Origin: a bacterium
Lineage (GTDB): Bacteria; Patescibacteria; ABY1; JAGPKW01
Reading direction: 5' to 3'
NCBI GenBank assembly: GCA_021780535.1
Contig: JAJXYN010000009.1
Location: 1 to 64,000 of the forward strand
DNA: 64,000 nucleotides
Under the pieces are notes generated by a model. That model made no database searches and was not told where the DNA came from. It saw nothing but the letters and a program-made list of their open reading frames with translations. Made by a program: the position numbers and the translations under genes. Within the stretch, counting starts at the first letter, position 1; each line of letters opens with the position of its first letter. Below, one piece after another: positions 16,536 to 26,623 of the stretch.

Positions 16536-17099
16536 TTATTCAAAAAGTTTTACATCCTTGAAAAATGGTAATTCTAGATCTTTTTGAGATACTATTGGCG
16601 TTACCCCTAGGCTTGTTATAACTAAATTTAATTCTGGATCATCATATCTTATTCCTGCTTCATGTTCTTTGGAATACTCATTAGAGCATTTATAATTAAA
16701 TATTGTATCATCTTCCAATACTACAAAACCATGGGCGAATCCGACTGGCACATAAAACATTTTATTATTATTTTCTGATAATTCTACTGAAAAAACTTTT
16801 TTAAAAGTTGGAGAAGATTTTCTTATATCAATTGCAAAATCTAAAACCTTACCTTTTATAACTGAGCATAATTTTGCTTGAGCTTTTGGATTTAATTGAT
16901 AATGCATTCCCCTCACGCTACCCTTTTTTGAACATGATAAATTATCTTGGACAAAATCAACATTAATACCATTAGATATAAATTCTGATTTTTTAAAAGT
17001 TTCAGTAAAAAAACCTCTATCATCTGTAAATGATTTTTTTTCTATTATTATTGGGTATTCTAAATTTGAATCTTCTAATTTATTGAATATAAAAGGCAT
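16536..17099 (-). CDS. rfbC: dTDP-4-dehydrorhamnose 3,5-epimerase
   Basis: Third enzyme of dTDP-L-rhamnose synthesis, a cupin-fold epimerase. Visible signatures are KSFTDDRGFFTETF (substrate-binding region), FVQDNLSCSKKGSVRGMHYQ, with the catalytic His in RGMHYQ, the KGKVLDFAIDIRKSSPTF strand, and FYVPVGFAHGFVVL. The 187-residue length is standard. It is 4 bp from rfbB, in a rfbD-rfbB-rfbC unit that feeds surface polysaccharide or glycoprotein synthesis. Confidence 0.96.
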   Translation of the reverse strand: MPFIFNKLEDSNLEYPIIIEKKSFTDDRGFFTETFKKSEFISNGINVDFVQDNLSCSKKGSVRGMHYQLNPKAQAKLCSVIKGKVLDFAIDIRKSSPTFKKVFSVELSENNNKMFYVPVGFAHGFVVLEDDTIFNYKCSNEYSKEHEAGIRYDDPELNLVITSLGVTPIVSQKDLELPFFKDVKLFE

Positions 17100-17103
17100 A
17101 ATT

Positions 17104-18126
17104 TTATTTTACACATTTATTAAGTTCGTTTTCTTTATTTTTTTCTATATTTTCAACCCATTCTTTATTGTTTATATACCATTCAACCGTTTCTTTTAGT
17201 CCTTCTTTGAAATTTTCTTTTGTATAAATAGGTTTCCACCCCATAGATTTTATTTTACTTGAATCTATAGCATATTTTCTATCATGCCCTGGTCTATCTT
17301 TAACATATTCTATACTATTTTCATCTTTACCCATTAATTCTAAGATGGCTTTTGTTATATCAATATTTTTAATTTCATTATCTGAACCTATATTATAAGT
17401 TTCTCCATCAACTCCTTTGTGTAATAATAAATCTAAGGCATTAGAATGGTCTATAGCATGAATCCAATCTCTAACATTAAGACCATCTCCATAAACTGGA
17501 ATTTTTTCATTTTTTAATAATTTCAAAACAAAAAACGGAATCATTTTTTCTGGGAATTGATATGGTCCATAGTTATTTGAACAATGCGTAACTATAACTG
17601 GTAAATGGAATGTTTTTACATAAGCTCTACAAAATAAATCAGAACTAGCTTTTGAAGCTGCATATGGAGAATTTGGTTTAAAATTACTTGATTCTGTAAA
17701 TCTATCTTTTCCATCAAGCTCTAAAGAGCCATAAACCTCATCCGTAGAAACATGAACAAGTCTTTTTATTTGTTCTTTATTATTTTTAACAATTTCTAAT
17801 ATTGTTTGAGTACCTAAAACATTTGTTATTATGAAATCTTTTGCAAAACCATGAATCGATCTATCAACGTGTGATTCTGCTGCAAATGCAATTATATAAT
17901 CTATATTCTCTGTTTTTATTGTATTTTCTAATAATTCATAATCACAAATATCCCCTTTTACAAATTTATAATTAGAATTATCTTCTAAATCTTTTAAATT
18001 ATCTAAATTCCCTGCATATGTTAATTTATCATAATTTATTATTTTATAATTTGGATATTTTTTTATCATGTAATGAATAAAATTTGAGCCTATAAAGCCG
18101 GCTCCGCCCGTTACTAGTAAGTTCAT
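17104..18126 (-). CDS. rfbB: dTDP-glucose 4,6-dehydratase
   Basis: Converts dTDP-glucose to dTDP-4-keto-6-deoxyglucose with bound NAD. The extended SDR fold is shown by GGAGFIGSNFIHYM (residues 7-20), DKLTYAGNLDNL, AAESHVDRSI, the STDEVYGSL motif and YAASKASSD (catalytic Tyr and Lys). The 340-residue length is typical. Tightly linked to rfbC and rfbD. The nucleotidyltransferase rfbA needed for the first step is not in this window. Confidence 0.97.
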   Translation of the reverse strand: MNLLVTGGAGFIGSNFIHYMIKKYPNYKIINYDKLTYAGNLDNLKDLEDNSNYKFVKGDICDYELLENTIKTENIDYIIAFAAESHVDRSIHGFAKDFIITNVLGTQTILEIVKNNKEQIKRLVHVSTDEVYGSLELDGKDRFTESSNFKPNSPYAASKASSDLFCRAYVKTFHLPVIVTHCSNNYGPYQFPEKMIPFFVLKLLKNEKIPVYGDGLNVRDWIHAIDHSNALDLLLHKGVDGETYNIGSDNEIKNIDITKAILELMGKDENSIEYVKDRPGHDRKYAIDSSKIKSMGWKPIYTKENFKEGLKETVEWYINNKEWVENIEKNKENELNKCVK

Positions 18127-18141
18127 ATTTATATTTATTAT

Positions 18142-18993
18142 TTATATAACCTTTAGAAATTCTGCCAAAGCTTCCTTCCAATTTCTCATTTTTGGTTCTA
18201 TTTTTGTATTTATTAGTATACTGTATTTTGGTCTTCTTGCTTTTGTTGGATATTTTTCTGATTTTATTGGATTTACTATTGTTGTTATTTTTTTTAATCT
18301 GAATATTTCTTTTGCAAAATCATACCATGTTGTAGATCCTTCGTTTGTTGTATGATATATTCCTTTTTCTAATTTTTTTTCTAAAATATACCTTGTTCTT
18401 TTTGCTACATCTACGGTATATGTTGGGTTTCCATGTTGATCATTTATTACATTTATCTCTGATTTTGTTTTGGATAATTCTAACATTGTTTTCACAAAAT
18501 TCTTGCCTTCTTTCCCATAAAGCCAAGATACTCTTAGTATATAATATTGAAATTTATAATTTTGGTTTTCTATCCTTAGAATATTCTGTTCTCCTATATA
18601 TTTTGAATATCCATAATAATTAACTGGACCCATTGTTTTATTATCCTCTTTATACCCATCTATACTTTCTCCATCAAATACATAATCTGTTGAATAATGG
18701 ACAAATATTATGTTACTCCTAGAGCAGGCTTCTGCTAAATATAAGACACTTTCTGCATTTAATTTTAATACTAGTTCTCTTTGATCTTCATCTTCTGCAT
18801 TATCAACCGCCGTATAAGCTGCTGCATTTATTAAAATTTCTGGATTTGTGCTTTTAATAAAATTATCTATATGTTCTTTGTTTGTTATATCTAGAGTTTC
18901 TTTATCTGTTAATATTAATTCATTATCTTTTTTTAATTCTTCTATTAAATCGTGAGCTAGCATACCTTTTGACCCTGTTATTAATATTTTCAT
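18142..18993 (-). CDS. rfbD: dTDP-4-dehydrorhamnose reductase
   Basis: NADPH-dependent last step of dTDP-L-rhamnose synthesis. SDR features: MKILITGSKGMLAHDL at the N-terminus, LINAAAYTAVDNAEDE, HYSTDYVFDG and YGYSKYIGEQ (catalytic Tyr/Lys), plus LRVSWLYGKEGKNFV. The 283-residue length is normal. It precedes rfbB by 15 bp and follows the CCA-adding enzyme by 17 bp, so one operon is likely. Confidence 0.96.
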   Translation of the reverse strand: MKILITGSKGMLAHDLIEELKKDNELILTDKETLDITNKEHIDNFIKSTNPEILINAAAYTAVDNAEDEDQRELVLKLNAESVLYLAEACSRSNIIFVHYSTDYVFDGESIDGYKEDNKTMGPVNYYGYSKYIGEQNILRIENQNYKFQYYILRVSWLYGKEGKNFVKTMLELSKTKSEINVINDQHGNPTYTVDVAKRTRYILEKKLEKGIYHTTNEGSTTWYDFAKEIFRLKKITTIVNPIKSEKYPTKARRPKYSILINTKIEPKMRNWKEALAEFLKVI

Positions 18994-19010
18994 AGATTTT
19001 TTGTTATTTA

Positions 19011-20537
19011 TTATTTTGAATAAATTTTCCCTGTTTTATTCTCTAAATATTTTATAACACCATTCTTTGTTTTAATCTTTCCTTCTAAAAATAAATTACT
19101 CATTTCGTTTATTATCTGAGAAGAAACTTGCCCTTCTTTTATTTCAAAATCTTTTAATATTTCCGGAGTTATTATTTCTGATATTTTTATTTTATCTTGC
19201 AATAAATCATTGTATATATTTATAAATTCTAACAATTTTGATGAAATTTCTTTTTCAATTAATGATTCATCATCATATTCTGCTATTAAAAATACAAAAT
19301 TTAATATCAATAATTTTACAAAATTATTATTAAAAGCAAATTTCTTTTTATCTACAATATTTGAATCTAATAATTCATTTAATTTTGAATCATGATTTAT
19401 TATTAACCAAGAGATTTCCTCTTTCAATTCCTTATTAAACCCATATCTCTTCATTATATCCATAGATATACTTAGGGACATTGTTTCATGATCTTTAAAA
19501 TATATTTTTTTTAGTCCATTCTCTAATTCTATATATTCTGGGTTTAATTTACCTATTTCATGAAAAAGACAACTCCATAATACGCCTGTGCCATATTTAT
19601 CAATTATACAGTCCTTAATGTCTTTTGTATTTTGTAGATCTCCAAAATCTTTGAATAAATATTTTTTTAATAAATTGAATAATATTTTATTAGAAAAAGC
19701 CTTTATACAATTTAATGTAAAAACGTATATATCTGAATTTGAATTATCATTTACTTTATAAATTATACCCTGTGTCTTTTTAATCTCTGGCAAAAGATAT
19801 TCTAGTATCTTAAATTTATCTAATTCATAAAACACACTATTTATGTTTGTCAAAGACAAAATTTCATCAAGTTCTATTTTTATTCTTTCTTTTGATATCT
19901 TTTCTAAATTTTTACCATACTGTTTGATTAAATTTATATCTTTATCTTTAGAAATTAAACCGTATTTATTCTTAAATCTAATATATCTCAATATCCTTAA
20001 ATAATCTTCTTTTATTCTCTTTTCTGTTTTGCCTATAAATTTTATCTTTTCTTTTTTAATATCTTTTATACCTCCATTAAAGTCTGTTATGGTTTTTAAA
20101 AAAGGATTAAAATAAAGAGCATTCATTGTAAAATCCCTTCTTTTTGAGTCTTTTTTTATTGAGTTCAAAAATTTTATAGAAGATGGTCTTCTTCCGTTAG
20201 ATACTTTTCCATCTTTTCGCAAAGAAGCTACTTGAAAATTAAACCCATTGAATAAAACTGAATAAACCCCAAAAACTTCATTTAATATTTTATATTCAAT
20301 ATTTTTTGATTCAAAAAACTCTTTTATATCTTTTTTGTTTTTACGTTTTATAGCAATATCAATATCTTTTATTATATTTTTTTTATTTAAAAATTTATAC
20401 ATCAATAAATCCCTTGGGTAGCCACCAACGAAATAACATTCTGAATATTCATTTAATATTTTTAAAAAATCAACTGCAGAGGATTCTATTTGTGTTTTTG
20501 GAGAATAATCTTCTATTTTTATAATTTTTTTTAACAT
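19011..20537 (-). CDS. cca: CCA tRNA nucleotidyltransferase / poly(A) polymerase family protein
   Basis: Class II nucleotidyltransferase that adds or repairs the 3' CCA of tRNAs. The head domain has FVGGYPRDLLM (residues 36-46) and the metal-binding KDIDIAIK. RRDFTMNALYFNP and EDYLRILRYIRF are family motifs. The C-terminal part carries an HD-like motif (FHEIGKL) and a later KDHETMS. At 508 residues it is of the longer HD-containing type. One of the two tRNAs in this window encodes CCA and the other does not, so an adding activity is needed. It is 2 bp downstream of an HTH gene. Confidence 0.93.
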   Translation of the reverse strand: MLKKIIKIEDYSPKTQIESSAVDFLKILNEYSECYFVGGYPRDLLMYKFLNKKNIIKDIDIAIKRKNKKDIKEFFESKNIEYKILNEVFGVYSVLFNGFNFQVASLRKDGKVSNGRRPSSIKFLNSIKKDSKRRDFTMNALYFNPFLKTITDFNGGIKDIKKEKIKFIGKTEKRIKEDYLRILRYIRFKNKYGLISKDKDINLIKQYGKNLEKISKERIKIELDEILSLTNINSVFYELDKFKILEYLLPEIKKTQGIIYKVNDNSNSDIYVFTLNCIKAFSNKILFNLLKKYLFKDFGDLQNTKDIKDCIIDKYGTGVLWSCLFHEIGKLNPEYIELENGLKKIYFKDHETMSLSISMDIMKRYGFNKELKEEISWLIINHDSKLNELLDSNIVDKKKFAFNNNFVKLLILNFVFLIAEYDDESLIEKEISSKLLEFINIYNDLLQDKIKISEIITPEILKDFEIKEGQVSSQIINEMSNLFLEGKIKTKNGVIKYLENKTGKIYSK

Positions 20538-20539
20538 TT

Positions 20540-21232
20540 TTATATTTTATTATTGGAATTTGAAGTATCTTTCAACATGTTTTCTGCCATATATTTATTC
20601 AAACCTTCCGATATTTCATCTTTTACTACTATTTTTTTGCATTCTAATATTTTATATAAAAATTTGTCTATTAAATTTAATCTATGGATAAATTCGTCCC
20701 TATCCATAACTGTATAATTCAACTCTCTTCCTACCATTTTTTCTAATTCTGAAACAAAAGATAGAACCTTTTCACTATCAAAAGTACCAATAGCTAATAT
20801 ATCTGTTGGTGAATCTGAATTTGTAAAATAACCCGTTAATATAAAATAACCTATACCTTCTATAGTTTTTATTTTCTCTTTTATTTCATTTTCTGATATT
20901 ATCTCTGATTTCAAAAACAAAGCTTTTAATTCATTAAAATAAGAAAAGTCTTGATTTGTTTGATAATATTTTTTTTGGATTTTCCCACTTGATTTTGTAG
21001 AGATGGTATTTTCTGTATCACTATCTTCATTATCAAGAGATCCGAGATCACTTTCTCCTACGCATTTTATTAATTCTATACTTTCTAGATTTGAGAGTTC
21101 TCTACGAATAGAATTTAAATGCTCATCTAAAAGCCTTGTAAGTTCCCGAACAAAAAATTTTTTTTCTGGATTAAAAAGAAAAAGTTTTAATAATTTTACC
21201 CTAGTATTAGAACTAAATAATTGATGTAACAT
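20540..21232 (-). CDS. Winged-helix regulator with nucleotidyltransferase-like domain
   Basis: Residues 1-75 form a winged helix-turn-helix (TRVKLLKLFLFNPEKKFFVR; ELTRLLDEHLNSIRRELSN), resembling MarR/ArsR-type domains. A charged linker (residues 60-80) is followed by IEGIGYFILTGYFTNSDSP and TDILAIGTFDSEKVLSFVSE, which recall the fused minimal nucleotidyltransferase fold seen in some HTH proteins, apparently without an intact GSxxxxD active site. It starts the cca-rfbDBC operon. A regulatory role is inferred. Confidence 0.65.
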   Translation of the reverse strand: MLHQLFSSNTRVKLLKLFLFNPEKKFFVRELTRLLDEHLNSIRRELSNLESIELIKCVGESDLGSLDNEDSDTENTISTKSSGKIQKKYYQTNQDFSYFNELKALFLKSEIISENEIKEKIKTIEGIGYFILTGYFTNSDSPTDILAIGTFDSEKVLSFVSELEKMVGRELNYTVMDRDEFIHRLNLIDKFLYKILECKKIVVKDEISEGLNKYMAENMLKDTSNSNNKI

Positions 21233-21448
21233 TTTGATTGAATAAGTTAACTATTATTATTGTTATAATTTATTTATTTCAGTGTATAACATTTTTGTTC
21301 TATCATCAAGAAGCTGAATAAAAATTTTATTTTATCAAATTTTAGCTAATTTAATTTATTATACTCTTTTTAACTGTTAACAATTTATTCTAAATAAAAT
21401 CTTATTATGCTATTATACTAATATAAGATTTTTAATCTTCTTAATATT

Positions 21449-23680
21449 ATGTCTGAAAATTTAGAAATATCAGTAAAAAGCTTTCATATCAACAGTCATG
21501 ATAAAAATTCATTTGTTGATGTTTTAATATCTTCACCTTCTCCCGTTCAAAAAAGAACTCTCGGAAAACTTGTTATAATAACGCAAATAAACTCTGAGAT
21601 CCAAACAAAAAATTTAATCAATATTATAAATGAGAATATTAGGAGTAATTATTATTCAAATATAAATGCTAATATTGAATTTTCATTAGAATCAACACTT
21701 TCTGACTTTAATAAAAAAATAAAAGAAATAGAAAAGATAGAAAAGATAAAAGATTTGAAATCTAAACTATCTACTTGCGTTATAATAATAAAAGATAACT
21801 CCGTTTATTTCACCCAACATGGCGATATTTCTAGCCTTCTACTACATAAAACTAAAATTATAAATATAGTAGAAGATAATGTAGTGGAAGATAATCCAGA
21901 AAAGATTTTTTCTAATATTATTATTGGGAAAATTACAAAAGGAAGTACATTATTATTCTCTACAAATAGTTTATTTGATTATACAGAACAAGAAAAAATA
22001 TCAAATCATCTAGAAAATTCTAATATAGAAAACACAACTGAATTTATTAGAAAAAGCTTAGATGCTAAAGAAGATATTTCTTATGGGATAGGATGTGTTT
22101 TGATTGGAGAAAAAAAGATACTAGAAGAAGAGATTGCAAATGAAGATGATGACGTCTCTTACGAAGATAGAAATAATATGGAACAAAATATAATACCTCA
22201 ATTAATTGGTAATATAAATAAGCCATTAGGATTTTTTAAAGACTTCTCAAATTTTGTATCATCAAAAATGAAATCATTATCTGAAAATAAAAAATTAAAT
22301 GATTTTATTAATAGCACTAAAAAAAATAGTAAAGAAGCTATAACTATAATATCAGAAAAAAGCAAAGAAAATATCAAAAAAGGTGGAGAAAGTATATCTA
22401 AAAAAATGAAAGTATTTTTCACATCAATACCATCCACAGTTAAAACCGCTATTGAAAAAACTAAAAAAATAAATGAAGAAATAGCAAAAGAAACTCCAAA
22501 AGAAAGATTTGCAAGATATGAAAATAATATAAAAACTTGGTACAAGGAACTTACTTTAGCTAAAAAAATAGTATTTGTTTCAATAATTGTTGTAATATTT
22601 TCATCTTTAATTACATATAGAATATGGCAACAAAACGAAAAAGCTAAAATAGCTGAAAACGAATATCAAGATAGTCTAAATTATATAAAATCTATACAAA
22701 ACGAATCCACATCTTCTTTATTATATAACAACATACCAAAAGCTAAAGAGCTTATATCAAATGCTGAATACTTAATATCAAATTTAAAAACGGACTCTAA
22801 AACTAGACAAGAAAATAAATTAAAATTAGAAGAAGAAAATAAAAATATATTGAATAAGGTCTATAAAATAATTAACATTACAAATCCTACTGTATTATCT
22901 GATTTATCTTCAAATAATCCAGCTGTTACTGTTAATATTAATAAAATATTATTCTTTAAAAATTCTTTATATGCTTTTGATTATAAAAATAAAGGTTTTT
23001 ATAATATAGACAATGCTAGTAAAAACGTAATTAAAATCACTACTGATGCGAATCTCAATGAAATAAAAGCTATGAATATTGTATCTAGCGAAAATGGTAA
23101 TATTTTATTCATAGATTCTAGTAATAATATGTACACTTTTGATGGAACATCAATAAACAGAATAACATTAAAAGATAGTTACCAAACCGAACTAAACAAA
23201 TACTCTATTAGTGATATAAACTCATATAGTCAAACATTATATCTATTAGATACTAACAAACAAGATATACTTACTATAAAAAAAGGTACAAAAGACTATG
23301 GTAATGTTTATTCTTGGCTAAAATCTTCTTGGGATTTTAAAGATGTTACATCTATGACTATAGATGGATACATATATACAGCAAAGTCTAATGGCTTAGT
23401 TGAAAAATTTTATAGAGGTTATAACAGAGCCTTTACTCTTGATGAAATAAACCCTAAATTACAAAATATTGTTAAAATATATACGGATGATAGTACTAAT
23501 AATATTTATATACTAGATGCTCAGGGAAAAAGATTTGTTGTTTTTAATAAAAATACTGGCTCACTTGTTGGACAATATATATCTACAAGCTTTGATAAGT
23601 TAAAAGATTTTTATGTAGATTCAAAAGCCAATAAAGCTTACATATTAAATGATAATAAAATTTTTGAAATATCTTTATAA
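21449..23680 (+). CDS. Membrane protein with PP2C-like domain and propeller-like ectodomain
   Basis: A 743-residue bitopic protein. Residues 1-225 resemble a degenerate PP2C phosphatase (TCVIIIKDNSVYFTQHGDIS; KGSTLLFSTNSLFDYT), but the usual metal-binding DGMGG motif is missing. A low-complexity segment follows, then one membrane helix at about residues 375-395 (KIVFVSIIVVIFSSLITYRI) and a coiled coil to 470. Residues 480-743 repeat a short beta pattern (FKNSLYAFDYKNKGFYNID; IYTAKSNGLVEKFYRGYNRA; NNIYILDAQGKRFVVFNK) like a beta-propeller. It could be a pseudophosphatase sensor or structural protein. Transcribed alone; a terminator follows. Confidence 0.7.
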   Translation: MSENLEISVKSFHINSHDKNSFVDVLISSPSPVQKRTLGKLVIITQINSEIQTKNLINIINENIRSNYYSNINANIEFSLESTLSDFNKKIKEIEKIEKIKDLKSKLSTCVIIIKDNSVYFTQHGDISSLLLHKTKIINIVEDNVVEDNPEKIFSNIIIGKITKGSTLLFSTNSLFDYTEQEKISNHLENSNIENTTEFIRKSLDAKEDISYGIGCVLIGEKKILEEEIANEDDDVSYEDRNNMEQNIIPQLIGNINKPLGFFKDFSNFVSSKMKSLSENKKLNDFINSTKKNSKEAITIISEKSKENIKKGGESISKKMKVFFTSIPSTVKTAIEKTKKINEEIAKETPKERFARYENNIKTWYKELTLAKKIVFVSIIVVIFSSLITYRIWQQNEKAKIAENEYQDSLNYIKSIQNESTSSLLYNNIPKAKELISNAEYLISNLKTDSKTRQENKLKLEEENKNILNKVYKIINITNPTVLSDLSSNNPAVTVNINKILFFKNSLYAFDYKNKGFYNIDNASKNVIKITTDANLNEIKAMNIVSSENGNILFIDSSNNMYTFDGTSINRITLKDSYQTELNKYSISDINSYSQTLYLLDTNKQDILTIKKGTKDYGNVYSWLKSSWDFKDVTSMTIDGYIYTAKSNGLVEKFYRGYNRAFTLDEINPKLQNIVKIYTDDSTNNIYILDAQGKRFVVFNKNTGSLVGQYISTSFDKLKDFYVDSKANKAYILNDNKIFEISL

Positions 23681-23691
23681 AAATAAAAAAT

Positions 23692-23721
23692 GGCGGGATT
23701 CAGAACGAATCTCGCCTTTTT
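23692..23721 (+). terminator. Terminator, probably bidirectional
   Basis: GGCGGGATTC pairs with GAATCTCGCC around AGAAC (one G-T pair), flanked by A-runs and TTTTT. It lies between the converging genes ending at 23680 and 23746 and can serve both. Confidence 0.85.
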
Positions 23722-23745
23722 GTTATATATATACATAACATTGAG

Positions 23746-24222
23746 TTAACCCTTATTTTTCGAGATTAACCCCATAATGAACCTTACCAATTTTGAAAGA
23801 TCGTTATAGAATTCTTCTTCATGGATACACCCTATAACGTTTTTGGCAGCTTCATCACTCATAAAATCAACAATTTCTCCTGTGCCATAATGATTTTCTG
23901 GCTTTCTAATTGTGATTAATATGATGTTTAGACCATTACAGTCCCTTGATAGAAAAAGATCTTTCCGGCGTGGACTATTATCAAAAGCCGAGAGATCATC
24001 TTCATGAATAACTATAATAGATCCTTTTCTGTCCCCCAATCTAATCTCATCAAAAGACAATACTTCAATGATTTTTTGGTTACCAGGAAAGATAGATGTA
24101 AGAGACTGCACAATAAGATACAACTTATCTTTCGAGCTACCTAATGCTTGTTTTCTTAACTTGGAATTCCTCGGGACCACTAGAACAATCTTGTCTACCA
24201 TTGAAATATCAAGCTTCTTCAT
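23746..24222 (-). CDS. Hypothetical protein with strong Shine-Dalgarno site
   Basis: A 158-residue soluble protein beginning MKKLDISMVDKIVLVVPRNS. This start is chosen because CAGGAGGCAAAATAC precedes it; the longer frame adds 23 residues with no site. Alternating hydrophobic strands (KIVLVVPRN, GSIIVIHEDD, GLNIILITIRK) suggest an alpha/beta fold, possibly receiver-like, but no catalytic pattern is clear. Codon use is less AT-biased than in neighbours (CGG, CCG, GGG codons appear). It shares its terminator with the converging gene. Function unknown. Confidence 0.75.
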   Translation of the reverse strand: MKKLDISMVDKIVLVVPRNSKLRKQALGSSKDKLYLIVQSLTSIFPGNQKIIEVLSFDEIRLGDRKGSIIVIHEDDLSAFDNSPRRKDLFLSRDCNGLNIILITIRKPENHYGTGEIVDFMSDEAAKNVIGCIHEEEFYNDLSKLVRFIMGLISKNKG

Positions 24223-24293
24223 GTATTTTGCCTCCTGTAAATTCAAAATTGTATTCAGTGTATTTTTATCATATTTTTTATTTTTTTGCAACC

Positions 24294-26576
24294 TTACCGT
24301 TCCATAAATATCTTAACATCACCGATATCTTTATTTGATTTAAAAATCTTTAAAAGATTCACATATTTTTGATGTATTTCTATAAAATTTATCTTATCCC
24401 AATACGCACTTCTAATATAATCATCCTTTAATAATAAAAAACATTTGCTAGCCCCTGTTATTTCTTTAGCCTTCTCTAATACGTCTTTACTTGGGGTTTT
24501 TATCATACTATTAAATACATCCACTCTTTCTTTTTGAGAAAATTCCAAGCCTTGTGGAAAGCCACCAGTAACTATTCTGCCACCACTTTCATATTCCATA
24601 GCTAAAAGTGGCCACGTATTCCCTATTATACAGAATTTTTTATCATTTTTTATTTGTGAAAACAACCATTTTGCAGCTTTAAAATCATTTTCTGTAGCAT
24701 TTTGCATAATCGGACCAGAAAATAAAGTTGATACCGAGAATAAAGAATAAAATAAAACAATGGAAATAATTAAAATATTGTAATATTTAGATGTTGAGAA
24801 ATTGAGAGATTTTTCTTCTACTTTTTCTATCAAAAACAATATTCCATATGCAAAAAATAAAAGCAGTAATATTGATATAAATATTTCTATTCTCTTAGCA
24901 AATATTCTTACCCCACTAAAACATAAAAATGATATTAAATAACTTAAAAACAATGATAAAAATGAAAATACTACAAATCTATATTTATCTTGTTTTTTAT
25001 AAAAATATATTATCCCTATTATCACAATTAATATAAAAATTATAGAAAAAAGAGGAGCAAAACTCACAATCCAAGGGACATTTAATTTATCAGTATCAAA
25101 TATTGTTTTGAAATAAATAAAATTTCTAGAAGATTCATATATATTACTTGAATAATTTGATAAAGAAAATAAATTACTAAAAAATATACCTATTTTTTGA
25201 AAAAAATCTAACAAACTTTGCTTTATTAAAAAACTTTGCGCTGATACTATATCCAATATTAATATTGGCAATGACAATATTGGTATAAATAAAAATTTAA
25301 ACTTAGTATTAATTTTATTAAATAAAATATAAAAACTAACAAATATTATAAAAATAATAAGAAAAACTATATAATTAAAGTATAAAAGTAAAAAACAAAA
25401 AGTAAAAAACAAAAGAAAAGATTTTAACGAGAAATCATTATTTTTTATTTTATTAAAAAATAAAGTTATTATAAACAAAAATAGCAATAAACCAAAACCT
25501 CTTGGATCACCTTGGGATCCCTCTATTAATAACGGGCTCAACAAAAGAGAACTCAAAGAAAAAAGAAGAATAAGATTTTCTTTATTTGTAAAATTTTTAA
25601 ATATATTAATAAAAAATATTGGCACAAATATTGACCAAAAAATAAAGACAAAATATTTATCTACAAATAAAACATCCTTATTTATAATCCAAGAAATAAA
25701 AATATCTGACGCCCATTTATTACCATAACTTTGCTTATTACCTACTACCAAAACTTCTGGAATAACCAAACCACCAATATTTTTCATTGTTACATTTTCT
25801 TTCGTACCAAAAAGTGATGGAGTTATTATATTCCCTTGTTGTAAAGACTTTTCTATCCCAGCATGTCTTAATCTATCCCCACCAAAGCCAGATTTATATA
25901 AAACAGGGAGAGTTGAGTGGAATATAAAAGATGTGAAGATTATTAGAAGAAGTGATAGTGTAAAATATGAGAATGAACGAGAAGGAATGAGAAGGGTTGA
26001 ATTTTTGCTATTTTCTTCTGATTTAAATTTAAATATATAAATTAAAACAAAACTTATCAAGGCTACAAACAATAGCCATAATAACGGGAATGTTTTACTG
26101 AATTGATATATATTATAATCACCAGAACGTGCTTGAAAAAGATAGAATAAAATCAAAAGACTAAAACTGAAAAAACCAAAAACCAAAACTGAAAAATTTA
26201 TATTAAAATATGGAAATATTGAAACATTCAAAAGCTTTTTTATGTTTGAATATTTTAATGTTTCAGTTTTTATTTTTATGAAAAATAATGGCAGTAATGT
26301 TGTTAATATTAGTGAAGTTATAAAAAATATCGGGGTTATTTTATATAAGACTATAAATATTGAACCATAAAAACATAATAGATAAAAAGATATAAAAATA
26401 CCTAACAAATAAGAAAATGTTAAGTTTTTAAAATACTTGTTTAATAATTCTCTATAAGAGTATCCCGTTATCAATAACCACAAAATTAAAACAATTACAC
26501 CTATATATGTATTTTTTAAAAAGAATGTATTTAGAATTAGCAAAATCAATGAAATTGCATTTAATATTATTATCAT
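24294..26576 (-). CDS. Large polytopic membrane protein, GT-C glycosyltransferase-like
   Basis: A 760-residue protein with about 13-15 hydrophobic helices across residues 1-640 and a soluble C-terminal domain of about 120 residues (AAKWLFSQIKNDKKFCIIGN). A large extracytoplasmic loop near residues 225-290 carries GFGGDRLRHAGIEKSLQQG and PSLFGTKENVTMKNIGGL. Many helices with an acidic/polar first loop and a terminal soluble domain resemble GT-C family glycosyltransferases or oligosaccharyltransferases, but no diagnostic motif is certain. It is probably involved in surface polysaccharide or glycoprotein assembly. The stop lies 72 bp upstream of the SD-led orphan start. Confidence 0.7.
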   Translation of the reverse strand: MIIILNAISLILLILNTFFLKNTYIGVIVLILWLLITGYSYRELLNKYFKNLTFSYLLGIFISFYLLCFYGSIFIVLYKITPIFFITSLILTTLLPLFFIKIKTETLKYSNIKKLLNVSIFPYFNINFSVLVFGFFSFSLLILFYLFQARSGDYNIYQFSKTFPLLWLLFVALISFVLIYIFKFKSEENSKNSTLLIPSRSFSYFTLSLLLIIFTSFIFHSTLPVLYKSGFGGDRLRHAGIEKSLQQGNIITPSLFGTKENVTMKNIGGLVIPEVLVVGNKQSYGNKWASDIFISWIINKDVLFVDKYFVFIFWSIFVPIFFINIFKNFTNKENLILLFSLSSLLLSPLLIEGSQGDPRGFGLLLFLFIITLFFNKIKNNDFSLKSFLLFFTFCFLLLYFNYIVFLIIFIIFVSFYILFNKINTKFKFLFIPILSLPILILDIVSAQSFLIKQSLLDFFQKIGIFFSNLFSLSNYSSNIYESSRNFIYFKTIFDTDKLNVPWIVSFAPLFSIIFILIVIIGIIYFYKKQDKYRFVVFSFLSLFLSYLISFLCFSGVRIFAKRIEIFISILLLLFFAYGILFLIEKVEEKSLNFSTSKYYNILIISIVLFYSLFSVSTLFSGPIMQNATENDFKAAKWLFSQIKNDKKFCIIGNTWPLLAMEYESGGRIVTGGFPQGLEFSQKERVDVFNSMIKTPSKDVLEKAKEITGASKCFLLLKDDYIRSAYWDKINFIEIHQKYVNLLKIFKSNKDIGDVKIFMER

Positions 26577-26623
26577 AAAACTATTTATAACAAAAAAAGA
26601 AGGCTTAAGTCAAGCCAATCTTT

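Noticed and set aside
22198..22545. Minus-strand hydrophobic frame inside the PP2C-like gene
   Set aside because: It is complementary to the Lys-rich linker of the plus-strand protein, which produces a Phe/Leu-rich shadow; no promoter or start signal.
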